A stretch of 64,000 nucleotides of DNA from Gimesia alba (GTDB lineage: Bacteria; Planctomycetota; Planctomycetia; Planctomycetales; Planctomycetaceae). This document shows, piece by piece, positions 45,618 through 54,084 of this stretch. The stretch's first letter is position 1, and every line of letters begins with the position of its first letter. The DNA lies in contig NZ_CP036269.1 in the NCBI RefSeq assembly GCF_007744675.1, positions 6,623,046-6,687,045 on the forward strand, given 5' to 3'. Position numbers and translations under genes: made by a program. The notes below the pieces were generated by a model. That model saw only the letters and a list, made by a program, of their open reading frames with translations. It was not told the DNA's origin and made no database searches.

Positions 45618-48600
45618 TCAATCGGATTTGAGTTCCACCCGCCAGACGAGCCGCTGTTTGCTCTGAACCGTTTCGCGGTGGAGCAAATCCAAAGTCGTTT
45701 TCGATGTGCGAACCACTGGTTTATTTTTGACGGAGGGAACGCTGTCCGTTTGAACGTAGGGAATGGTAACCTCTTTTGGCTTCAACTCATCAACGCGCAT
45801 ATCAATCTCAGTGACTTGTTCATTCTGTTTGTTGAATCTGAACTGGCCACTGTATCTAAACCTGATCCGTAGACTATGCACGCCTGCAGACAAGTCTTGA
45901 GTCTGAAGTTCTGTTTCAACCGATTCCTTCCCTGTTTCATCGACAGAAAACAATCGCAGTTGAGCGGTTTTCCCGGCAGGTATCACAACGTCCCAAGAAT
46001 GCCAATTCCGAGAAATAGTTCGACCGCCGGCCACGATGAGGTCGTCCGATTGGACATCAAGTGGTTTGAACTCGGCTGACTCTTCCGGCACAACCTGGTA
46101 CAGCGGCTGACCGTCATAACTCTGCGTCACGGGGCTCATAAACTGATTACGAGTTCCATCCCAGTACATTTTGCGAGGAACCTGTGTCCCATCGGGCAAT
46201 GTGCCACCACGTGTTCGGTCAAATGGTTTGCCCTTCAACAGAGCACTACTCAATCGATAATCGACTTCTCCATATTCAGCCAGCGGTGAAGAGGGGCTGA
46301 ATGTTCCAGACCAACCTATCGCGTGTTTGTGATTGTACACGGTCAACGCCGGTTCGTTTTCCAACCCAATCCGATACCAGCGCAGGGTCTGGTCAAAAGG
46401 ACCGTAATTTTCCTTTTCCGTAGTGAGAAGGAAAAAGTCGTCCGTGCCTCCCATGCAAATCAGTATCGGGCCGTTCTCACTCTCAGTTGAAGATCCCTTC
46501 CCTCCCAGCATTCGGATCAGCGAACCATCTAACACATTAAAGATGAACGCCGCAACCGGTGCTGAAAAATCGCTCGGTTTCTCTTTCCTGATCGCATGCC
46601 TGGAACGTACATCACAGAGAACAACCACGCGTTCTCCCTGGTCAGTGTGAATCAAACGATAGGATGGCATCTCCTTTTCTGTTTGCCGGGCAGTCTTCGG
46701 CTGATTCTCAAATCTCGGCATGGGGAGAAAGGAAACCTGTCCTAATTTTTTTCGATTATTCAATTCGTCCCAATTCATATGATTCAGTGAGAAAAACAAT
46801 GCATCCCGCTCCGCTGCGTTCCGTGTGGCTCTCGCCTGCCAATTCATTTGTCTTCGAATCCGGAGCGGCGTCGCTGCATCAAACTTTGCCAGTTCCAAAA
46901 GCTTGTTGAGTATCACTAGCGACGGCGATTTGAGAAAATGTTGCATCACTTTTTGAGAAGAGTTACCGCCAAATTTGTCATAGGGCACAACTTCTACTTC
47001 CACATCGTGTAGGTTCTGGATTTCTCTAAACAGCGGTTTGGAAACGATCAACAGGTAAATTCGCTTGTCAGAATCGAGGGGAACCGTCAAGTGCTTGTAA
47101 ATCGGGACGTCCTGGCTGATGTCGCCTTTCAATATCACGCGCATCCGGGTCACCGTTTGATTATACACTCTCAGAGGCAGGCGGAGACTGACCTGCCCGT
47201 TGACATCAGTCTTTCCAGAAGGGACCGATCCAAATCGTTGTTTCGACCAGACATGCCAGTTGTCAGGTGCGTTCTGAAACGTGATTTCACTTACTGTCAC
47301 CTTCATCTCAGGAAGTGGTTTTCCCTGATCATCAACCACAAGCACTTTGTGAAAGACGGTCGGCAACGACTTCTCCATCGTAATCGTGCGCTGTAGTGTT
47401 GTATCCGCCGACAAATCAATCTCGGCATAGCGACTGGTAAACGGGATGTCTATCACGGGATACGCAGGCGTGTCGATCGTAGGATATGCAGGCATGTTTA
47501 CCCCAGGGGCCCAGACACGAAATTTGTGGCGCCCCTGGGTCGGCAGATTTCGAACCTGAGCGACGCCATTGAAGTCGGTTTTCGCCTCTAAGAAGGTGGA
47601 ATTGGCCCAGTCATGTAGTCGCTGCACCTGCGTCGGATCTGGATGTCTGACGAGCGATGCCTTGGCCATGACTTCGTGGGTCGGAAAAAATTCTTTCCCG
47701 CCGAGAAACAGACCACTCGGATTAAATTTCACATCCGCTCCACGTATTGGGGAACCCGTCGGATAAAACACCGTCACATCCAGAGCAGCAGAACGCGTGC
47801 ACGGCAATACGATTTCTGTTTTTGCCTGTCTTTTGGGTAGCGGAAACAATTGAGGCCGGAACGCATTCGGAGCTTTGCTGAGCGCTTCCAGTAATGAAAC
47901 ATCGCCGGCGTTTTGCAGTCTCAGATACTCAGCCAGAGTTTCTTCAGACCGCCTGATGGACTGGTACCCGTCGACCAGAGCAAACAGCTGCACATGCCCG
48001 CCCGCGGGAAGTGATTCGAATACAAAGGTCCCGTCTTCCTGCACGAACGCCGTATCCTGCCAGCTCCACCCGCCAATACGATGTGTTTCACCCTCGTTGA
48101 TGTATAATTCAACGCATCCATTTTTGATCGGTCGCGGGACGCTCTCATCAAGGCGTCCTTCCAGTCGAATTCCGGGACGCAAAGTGGCGACAATCGCCCC
48201 TTCCTGCGTGACCTGTTCCGGCTTCGTCACATCGATCAGGTCACTAAACAGAATCGGTCCATCACCACTGCCATCAACGACCCGCATCCAGCGGCGGTCT
48301 CGGCTCACCATCGGCGAAGTAAAATAACCGACGCGATCTTTGTCGCGTTTAAATTCGCGACCAAAGAGATCCGATTGTTCCAGCAGGGGATAGGCATCCT
48401 TCAGTGGTTTACCTTCGCTATCGACGGCTTTGACGTGGATGATTCGTCCCGGTTGCCCTGATTTGATTTTCTCTGTGTTCTCTTTTTTTACGTCCTCTTG
48501 TTTCGTTGAAATCGGTTTCGAGTCTTCCGGTTTCTGTGTTTGTTCGACGTCCTCAGGTTTTTGTGCAACGGCTTGAGGAATGAATTTGATGGAAGCCACA

Positions 48601-49805
48601 CTGAAGGAAATCAACACCGCAATGAAAAGAAAAGCAGTACGGCGGACACGTCCCAGAGTTTCAAACGACCGCGGTGCTTCGAGCCACTTTAGTCTTCGCA
48701 GCATGAACGATCGATCTGCCATGGCCAGGACGGCCGAATTCGATTCTGCGCCCTGCCGACGTAAAGTCCATTGCGCCAACATTTGCCGATAGGCTTTAAA
48801 GCCGGCAATCGAATCGGCGGCACGTGCATCAGACATATGTTCACACGCCAGTCGATGTTGTGAGGTCAGTCGCCAGACCAGCGGATGAAACCACCAGAGG
48901 GCGGCAACAATGCGAGACACTAAATCCCACAGCGAATCCTGGCCCGCGATGTGGGAAAGTTCATGCATCAAGACTGCACGGCGTTCTTCATCCGAGAGCG
49001 ACTCACTCCACGAATCCGGCAGGAAGATACTGGGGCGCAGCAGTCCAGCCGTGCAAGGACCATTAATGGCGGTGGAAACACAGACGCGGGGAATAGATCG
49101 CAGAGACAGATTCCTCGCCAGCATTTCACATTCGCCTTGAATCGATTCCGAGGCTGCGACTGAAGTCCTTAGTAACTGTTTTGCCTGCCTGATCTGGAAC
49201 CCGATTTTCAATAGCAGCAGGATACATCCCGCAAGCCAACAGAACCCAAGCCATTGAAAACCAGACACGGTCGAGTGGGTCGCAGGAGTTTTCTGAGGAA
49301 TGACTGTTGCCGTTGTATCTTTCACAAGTGTCTCATCGGGCGACGCTTCACTGATATTGCTGACGGGGTCGCTGTCAACAACAGGCAGGTCGGCGACTTC
49401 AATTTGTGGAACCATCACCGCCGTCTCAGATTCACGCAAGGCAGGCACTGGCAAGCGCGATTCTGTTTCGACGATGACTGGTTCACTGATAACGTTTGTT
49501 GTTGGAGCAAGAGGTTGACGTCCCGGTTCCTCTTGGACTTCATGATTTACTTTGACAGGTGATGGCAACGTTGTCTGTGCGTCTTCCGAGATCACAGTCG
49601 ACGGTGCTGGTAAGACAGCGAGCGTTGTTGAAGGCAGACAGACATAAACCACGGGAAACCCAAGTCCGGCGATAATCATGCAGCGGGTAATCAACACCGA
49701 CCAGCGCGGATTTTGTTTCGCTGAAATCCGCAGTGCCAGCCAGCCGATCGCCAGGACTATGCTCAGACGGATCATGATGTCGATAGCTAGAATTGAATTC
49801 AGCAT
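45618..49805 (-). CDS. BlaR1-like M56 peptidase with very large C-terminal extension
   Basis: The protein has 1395 residues, over twice the usual BlaR1 length. N-terminal helices (about 4-30 and 38-60) flank a long Pro/Glu-rich loop (about 70-180). A third helix (about 185-201) leads to the M56 zinc-peptidase domain: H-E-L-S-H at 281-285 and a downstream Glu322 in 'CEHMSDARA'. After a final helix (390-410) and a Lys/Glu-rich linker come about 960 residues of periplasmic beta domains. Several of these look like carboxypeptidase-regulatory (CarboxypepD_reg) folds ('IHVKAVDSEGKPLKDAYPL', 'FHKVLVVDDQGKPLPEMKVTVSE'). The penicillin-sensor domain of classical BlaR1 is not apparent. It follows blaI by 62 bases and is its probable inactivating partner. 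Confidence 0.9.
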   Translation of the reverse strand: MLNSILAIDIMIRLSIVLAIGWLALRISAKQNPRWSVLITRCMIIAGLGFPVVYVCLPSTTLAVLPAPSTVISEDAQTTLPSPVKVNHEVQEEPGRQPLAPTTNVISEPVIVETESRLPVPALRESETAVMVPQIEVADLPVVDSDPVSNISEASPDETLVKDTTATVIPQKTPATHSTVSGFQWLGFCWLAGCILLLLKIGFQIRQAKQLLRTSVAASESIQGECEMLARNLSLRSIPRVCVSTAINGPCTAGLLRPSIFLPDSWSESLSDEERRAVLMHELSHIAGQDSLWDLVSRIVAALWWFHPLVWRLTSQHRLACEHMSDARAADSIAGFKAYRQMLAQWTLRRQGAESNSAVLAMADRSFMLRRLKWLEAPRSFETLGRVRRTAFLFIAVLISFSVASIKFIPQAVAQKPEDVEQTQKPEDSKPISTKQEDVKKENTEKIKSGQPGRIIHVKAVDSEGKPLKDAYPLLEQSDLFGREFKRDKDRVGYFTSPMVSRDRRWMRVVDGSGDGPILFSDLIDVTKPEQVTQEGAIVATLRPGIRLEGRLDESVPRPIKNGCVELYINEGETHRIGGWSWQDTAFVQEDGTFVFESLPAGGHVQLFALVDGYQSIRRSEETLAEYLRLQNAGDVSLLEALSKAPNAFRPQLFPLPKRQAKTEIVLPCTRSAALDVTVFYPTGSPIRGADVKFNPSGLFLGGKEFFPTHEVMAKASLVRHPDPTQVQRLHDWANSTFLEAKTDFNGVAQVRNLPTQGRHKFRVWAPGVNMPAYPTIDTPAYPVIDIPFTSRYAEIDLSADTTLQRTITMEKSLPTVFHKVLVVDDQGKPLPEMKVTVSEITFQNAPDNWHVWSKQRFGSVPSGKTDVNGQVSLRLPLRVYNQTVTRMRVILKGDISQDVPIYKHLTVPLDSDKRIYLLIVSKPLFREIQNLHDVEVEVVPYDKFGGNSSQKVMQHFLKSPSLVILNKLLELAKFDAATPLRIRRQMNWQARATRNAAERDALFFSLNHMNWDELNNRKKLGQVSFLPMPRFENQPKTARQTEKEMPSYRLIHTDQGERVVVLCDVRSRHAIRKEKPSDFSAPVAAFIFNVLDGSLIRMLGGKGSSTESENGPILICMGGTDDFFLLTTEKENYGPFDQTLRWYRIGLENEPALTVYNHKHAIGWSGTFSPSSPLAEYGEVDYRLSSALLKGKPFDRTRGGTLPDGTQVPRKMYWDGTRNQFMSPVTQSYDGQPLYQVVPEESAEFKPLDVQSDDLIVAGGRTISRNWHSWDVVIPAGKTAQLRLFSVDETGKESVETELQTQDLSAGVHSLRIRFRYSGQFRFNKQNEQVTEIDMRVDELKPKEVTIPYVQTDSVPSVKNKPVVRTSKTTLDLLHRETVQSKQRLVWRVELKSD

Positions 49806-49867
49806 CTGCGTGTCCTTTTCAAAGCCAGAACGCAATGCGACCGGCAGGAACGTGATTCATTTCTCGT

Positions 49868-50227
49868 TTACTTCTCGCTTTTAGCAATTTTCTTCAGTTG
49901 TTTGAGTTCTTCGGGAGTGAGCCGTTCTTTCTCAGCCAGTTCCATCAGCAATTGCCCAGTGGACCCGCCGGTAAAGACTTCTGCCAATCGCCGCACCATC
50001 TGACGGAAATGGGTCTCGCGTCGCAACTTAGGCGAATAAACATACGCACGACCGACGCGTTTTCGCGTCAGCAGCCCGCGCTCAACCATGCCCACGAGCA
50101 CACTTCGCAACGTGCCGTTATCAATGTCCCAGCCGAACGCGGCCTGAATTTCAGCCGGTTTTTGCGGCGCGTCTTCCCATAACAGACGCAGTACTTCCAG
50201 TTCATTTTGATTTGGTTGATCCATCAT
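49868..50227 (-). CDS. BlaI/MecI-family transcriptional repressor
   Basis: The protein has 119 residues with a winged-helix DNA-binding N-terminus: 'NELEVLRLLWEDAPQKPAEIQAAFGWDIDNGTLRSVLVGMVERGLLTRKRVGRAYVYSP' (about 7-65). A dimerisation helix region follows, with 'LMELAEKERLTPEELKQLKKI'. In this family the partner M56 peptidase cleaves or triggers cleavage of the repressor. ATG 50227 is preferred because AGAGG lies seven bases upstream; the longer frame has no support. It is first in the operon with the giant BlaR1-like gene, and the targets are not evident. Confidence 0.92.
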   Translation of the reverse strand: MMDQPNQNELEVLRLLWEDAPQKPAEIQAAFGWDIDNGTLRSVLVGMVERGLLTRKRVGRAYVYSPKLRRETHFRQMVRRLAEVFTGGSTGQLLMELAEKERLTPEELKQLKKIAKSEK

Positions 50228-50856
50228 AGTGCCTCTGATCAAAATAGAATGCGGTTCGACAACCCTGAACTGTGATTCTTTCACACTTTCCACAAGTACA
50301 CAAGATCAATATGTGACTTTCCCACACATTGATTCAAATCAGTTCACCCGGAATCACCAAACAGAAAATTCACAAGGCGAAATTTTCTTTCCGGAACAAT
50401 TTCCCGCTGATCAAAGCTCCCTTGACGCGACCGCGGCATTCCAGATGATCTCCGATCTGCGTCGCGCGCGAGAACAGTACAGATTCAGTTGAATCAATCT
50501 GCATCGGTTCAAAAGGAGCACTATCAAAGTGACTGGTTTCAGAGCGATTTTTCAAAACGCTGCTCATCTGCACCCGACGCATCAACGCACTTCGGCCCGC
50601 ATTCAACCGCTCTCGACTCTGATTCAAACACGTTCGCACCCGTTTCCTCGCGTTCTGACGCATGATAAAATTATCCTTCCTCTTGACCTCACTACGCCGA
50701 TTAAGAAAATTCCATCGTGACGAAAATGAGAGATCACATGAACCAACACAGAAGAGGGCTGCGAATTCACTAAGCATCCTCTACCGACCAAGGTTATATC
50801 GAATAGACACGCAGACCAAGAGATGAACAATGCGCACTGGTTGTGTCCCTCAATGT

Positions 50857-51083
50857 GAGCGGGTCGGCGCTAGCCGCCGTTTTTGTGTTAGGCTTCCTGG
50901 TTCAAAAACGGTGGCTAGCGCCATGCCGCTCATCTCTTTGTATCACCTTGTCTGGGTGAACGAAACCAGCACTGTCGAACACGCCGACAATGGCACACGC
51001 AAGCATAATACAATAGGGACATTCAATAATTTCGCACACTCATTCCCTGATCTTTTCGTGAGGTTTCGTGTTTTTCGTGGTAG
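50857..51083. repeat. Mosaic palindromic repeat, copy 1
   Basis: The unit starts with a large stem-loop: arms 50857-50885 and 50903-50931 (25 of 29 pairs) around a 17-base asymmetric loop. After it comes about 150 bases of non-palindromic tail (to about 51083) with a decayed small hairpin at about 50969-50992. The tail aligns in direct orientation with copy 2 at 53683-53827, but the stem-loop aligns with copy 2 only as its reverse complement (71 of 75 bases). Confidence 0.85.
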
Positions 51084-51125
51084 CAAAAAGGAACAAGAGA
51101 GAACACTCTTCATAGAATACTCACC

Positions 51126-51155
51126 GTGTGCCACGGCCCGGCTTGTCCGGCCGTG
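51126..51155. repeat. Small hairpin, inverted relative of the repeat's second hairpin
   Basis: A 9-10-bp stem (51132-51141 with 51147-51155, one bulged base, loop CTTGT) is preceded by GTGTGCC. The reverse complement of the hairpin at 53721-53743 has the same lead-in and the loop CTTGA, with stem bases changed in pairs. It is therefore an oppositely oriented family member. Confidence 0.7.
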
Positions 51156-51247
51156 AAAAGTAGTTCACGGATACCCAGCGATAGAATCGCAAAAAATGAT
51201 TTAAGGTTTCAGGAACCCTCATATTTGACTCTGTAAAACGCTTTACC

Positions 51248-51796
51248 TTACTTTGCACCATAAAATTCATCCCAGGTCATAAACCCAATTTTGATCTCAC
51301 TGATGTGACTACTCGTAAGTAGCTCAGGCAATTGCCCTGAAAAAAACGCGACTAAAAACTCAGTCATAGATAACTGGTAACAAATTGGTTCACTACGAGT
51401 ATCCACAATGATCTCCCATGTGTTCGGATCCCCATTAACCCACCAGTAAAATGTTAAACCCTGGTCGTAAGATCCCCATGGCAACGCACCAGGAAGTGTC
51501 GGGTAGACAGCAGATATAATTTCAGGAGCGTATAAGCAGGTTTCATTGGCCACATACAAGAAATCGTTTGAGAAAGAAATGCCCTGATCCGTAACCAGAT
51601 CCAAGATTTTCCAGGCAGGATAGCCTTCTTCTGTAAAAGCACCGCTGGAATAATGGTTCAAGAAATCAATATAATCATCCGGTAGCTTGAGTGGTCCCCC
51701 CAATTGCTGATTCAGAAAGTGTCCATATTCCCCCTTCGATTGATGATTTGAAGGGGGAATAAGTTGAATCAAATCCCGTATGGCATTTTTGAACAT
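51248..51796 (-). CDS. SMI1/KNR4 (SUKH)-like protein
   Basis: The protein has 182 residues. The SUKH fold is suggested by 'LNQQLGGPLKLPDDYIDFLNHYSSGAFTEE' (helix-turn-helix into a Gly-rich strand, about 28-60), 'ALPWGSYDQGLTFYWWVNGDPNTWEIIVDTRS' and the terminal Trp-rich helix. SUKH proteins are often immunity partners of polymorphic toxins, but no toxin gene is adjacent. ATG 51796 is preferred over an upstream TTG. The gene is an orphan lying within the repeat-bracketed segment, divergent from the sulfatase. Confidence 0.82.
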   Translation of the reverse strand: MFKNAIRDLIQLIPPSNHQSKGEYGHFLNQQLGGPLKLPDDYIDFLNHYSSGAFTEEGYPAWKILDLVTDQGISFSNDFLYVANETCLYAPEIISAVYPTLPGALPWGSYDQGLTFYWWVNGDPNTWEIIVDTRSEPICYQLSMTEFLVAFFSGQLPELLTSSHISEIKIGFMTWDEFYGAK

Positions 51797-52085
51797 TTTT
51801 CTCAAATCTAGAAATTAAATGAATACTCGATTATTTTTTTAAGAAACCGGCTTGCTTTACATTTCTGCAATAGCAGCAAGTCTCAACATTCTCATTTCCC
51901 ATCTGTCTCAAGCGACAGATGGGCTCGGATATTATCCGGGCCGAGCGCAGCGAGCAGGAGATATTGGGGAAAGGCCAGAAGCGTATCTTCTGCGACATGG
52001 TCCTGCTATCATAGATGACTCGGCTTCCTGTTCAAGTCCTTCTGAAACTCAACGGGGATCATTTTACTCTCCCGAGGAAATAGCC
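51797..52085. other. Divergent intergenic region with hairpins
   Basis: The region holds a perfect 10-bp hairpin (51898-51907 with 51914-51923, loop TCAAGC), directly followed by a second one about 51923-51946, and a 6-bp hairpin near 51978-51994. These may be a leader structure of the sulfatase transcript. An open frame from 51852 joins the sulfatase but is not believed to be translated. Confidence 0.5.
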
Positions 52086-53507
52086 ATGATCGGTCTGCTG
52101 CAACGTGTTGTCTGTTCAACCGTAATCCTGCTGGTGTTAGGCGGCAGCTATAACACGCCGGCGAACGCAGCCGAGCGTCCGTGGAATGTGGTTTTCTTTC
52201 TCGTAGACGATCTGGGCTGGACGGATCTTGGTTGTTATGGCAGCGACTATTACCAGACGCCTAATATCAATCGACTCGCCTCTGAGGGAATGAAATTCAC
52301 GCAGAACTATGCGGCCTGCAATGCCTGCTCGCCCACACGCGGCGCCTTGATGTCCGGCATGTATCCCGCCCGCACGCATCTGACTGACTGGATTCCGGGC
52401 TGGGCGAAACAATACCGCGATTTTCCATTGAAACCACCGGAGTGGAAGCAGCACCTGGATCAAAAATATACGAGTCTTCCCGAAGCATTGCACGACGCTG
52501 GTTACAAAACACTGCACATCGGCAAATGGCACCTCGGCGGGGCAGGAAATCTTCCACAGGATCACGGTTTTGATGTTAATATTGCCGGCACCAAGCGGGG
52601 ACTGCCACGCAGTTATCACTTTCCCTATGGTGGCGATGCTCTGAAGTGGGACAGCAGACTGACGGTCGAACAGCGCGAAGGGCGTTATCTTACCGACCGG
52701 CTGACCGATGAAGCAGTGACGCTGATCAAGCAGCAACAGAACAACCCTTTCTTTCTCTACTTCTCGTTTTATTCGGTACACTCACCGATCCAGGGACGTC
52801 CCGATCTGGTACAGAAATATAAACAGCTGCCCCAAGGGGAACACCACAAAAACCCTGAATATGCGGCGATGGTTCAGTCTGTCGATACAGCAGTGGGCCG
52901 CGTTCGTAAACAGCTGAAACAGAGCGGCATCGCCGACCGGACGCTGATTGTCTTTACATCCGACAATGGCGGTGTCTGTCGCAAGACCAGCAGCAACGTT
53001 CCCCTGCGCGGGGAAAAAGGACAGCATTGGGAGGGGGGCACGCGAGTGCCTGCCATCGTGCTCTGGCCTGGCGTGACACAGTCCGGCTCTGTCTGTTCTG
53101 AGCCGATCATCACGATGGACTTTTATCCGACGCTGCTCAATATCACCGGGGCCGAAGGAAACGCAGCTCACAATAAAAATGTCGATGGCGTCTCACTTGT
53201 TCGGTTGTTGAAAGATCCCGCAGCCTCACTCGACCGTAAAGCGTTGTACTGGCATTATCCGCATTACAATGTTTTCATCGGCGTCCCCTATAGTGCTATC
53301 CGGGCGGGCGACTATAAGCTGATCCACTTTTACGAAGACAATCACAGCGAGTTATACGATCTGGCTCATGACCTGAGTGAAACGCATGATCTGTCAGCAG
53401 AGAAACCAGAGATCACCGCGCGGCTTCAGAAACAGTTGCAGGACCATCTGAAACAAGTCGGAGCGCAAATGCCGGTTCCCAATCCCGGTTATAAACCCGC
53501 GAACTAA
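52086..53507 (+). CDS. Secreted sulfatase (formylglycine-type)
   Basis: The protein has 473 residues with a signal peptide (about 1-28). It is an arylsulfatase-type fold: metal-binding D-D pair in 'FFLVDDLGWTDLGCYGSDYYQTPNI' (Asp41, Asp42), the modification motif C-S-P-T-R with Cys81 converted to formylglycine by a sulfatase-maturating enzyme (not in the window), 'HIGKWHLG', and the 'VFTSDNGG' metal site. Planctomycetes have many sulfatases for sulfated algal polysaccharides; the exact substrate is unknown. The start is ATG 52086 with GAGGAA upstream and a proper signal peptide. A longer frame from TTG 51852 is discarded. Confidence 0.94.
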   Translation: MIGLLQRVVCSTVILLVLGGSYNTPANAAERPWNVVFFLVDDLGWTDLGCYGSDYYQTPNINRLASEGMKFTQNYAACNACSPTRGALMSGMYPARTHLTDWIPGWAKQYRDFPLKPPEWKQHLDQKYTSLPEALHDAGYKTLHIGKWHLGGAGNLPQDHGFDVNIAGTKRGLPRSYHFPYGGDALKWDSRLTVEQREGRYLTDRLTDEAVTLIKQQQNNPFFLYFSFYSVHSPIQGRPDLVQKYKQLPQGEHHKNPEYAAMVQSVDTAVGRVRKQLKQSGIADRTLIVFTSDNGGVCRKTSSNVPLRGEKGQHWEGGTRVPAIVLWPGVTQSGSVCSEPIITMDFYPTLLNITGAEGNAAHNKNVDGVSLVRLLKDPAASLDRKALYWHYPHYNVFIGVPYSAIRAGDYKLIHFYEDNHSELYDLAHDLSETHDLSAEKPEITARLQKQLQDHLKQVGAQMPVPNPGYKPAN

Positions 53508-54084
53508 GCTGCGTCTCACGCTTTTCGCTTTAGTTGCAGCAGCTCAATCTATTCGCGTGCTTCATTCTTGTGACGTTGGACAACGGACTTGCGATCCTCG
53601 AACACATGAGCGGCATGGCGCTAGCCACCGTTTTTGAACCAGGAACCCTGACACAAAACCGGCGGCTAGCACCGACCCGCTCACTTCATTGTGTCACCTT
53701 GTCTGGGTGAACGAAACCGGCACCGTCGGTCAAGCCGACGGTGGCACACGCAAGCATAAATCAGTAGGAACATGCAATAACTTCACACACTCATTCTCTG
53801 ATATTTTCGTGTGGTTTCGTGGTAGTTAAAACAAAAGAAACTCTCTTCAAAAAACACGGATCAGCTTGCCTGGGCTTCTAATCTAATTCACTGTGACACA
53901 GTGATTGAAAGGTAGGGGTGGTGCCTGTGTGCCCACCCGCCTGGCGAAAATCGACAGACTCTTTATCGATCAATTGGGACTAGTTTCATCGTTCGAACAC
54001 GACAACGCAGATCAACGCGAACCCTGCGGGTAGACACATAGGTCTACCCCTACGACAATGCACATAGGAACGTCGAAGACATCG
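53508..54084. other. Intergenic region made largely of palindromes
   Basis: The region contains repeat copy 2 (from 53608), a perfect inverted repeat TCACTGTG-A-CACAGTGA at 53888-53904, and a hairpin GGGTAGAC/GTCTACCC at 54028-54049 (loop ACATAG) just after the DUF4838 gene. No gene is seen. The last hairpin could mark the 3' end of the leftward transcript. Confidence 0.6.
53608..53827. repeat. Mosaic palindromic repeat, copy 2
   Basis: The stem-loop has arms 53608-53636 and 53654-53682 around a 17-base loop (53637-53653). Its 5' arm is identical over 29 bases to the reverse complement of copy 1's 3' arm. The following tail (53683-53827), with an intact 9-bp hairpin (53721-53729 with 53735-53743, loop TCAAG), matches copy 1 in the direct orientation. 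The two copies bracket the SMI1-like gene and the sulfatase. Confidence 0.87.

Larger units (their letters stand above)
50228..51247. other. Intergenic region with palindromic repeat elements
   Basis: This 1020-base stretch holds the blaI promoter at its left end. From about 50855 it contains copy 1 of a mosaic repeat (described separately) and a further inverted hairpin at 51126-51155. Between 50290 and 50850 no gene or element was recognised. A leftward open frame at 50370-50777 is rejected because it has no ribosome binding site and reads as low-complexity basic sequence. Confidence 0.6.

Noticed and set aside
50370-50777. Leftward open frame of 135 codons
   Set aside because: No start signals, Arg/Ser-rich low-quality sequence, no neighbour relation.
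51852-52085. N-terminal extension of the sulfatase
   Set aside because: It would start at TTG, carries hairpin-derived sequence and removes the signal peptide from the N-terminus; ATG 52086 has a good ribosome binding site and signal peptide.
50857-53827. Composite transposon reading of the two repeats
   Set aside because: No transposase gene and no target-site duplication were recognised; the repeats look like REP/MITE-type elements.
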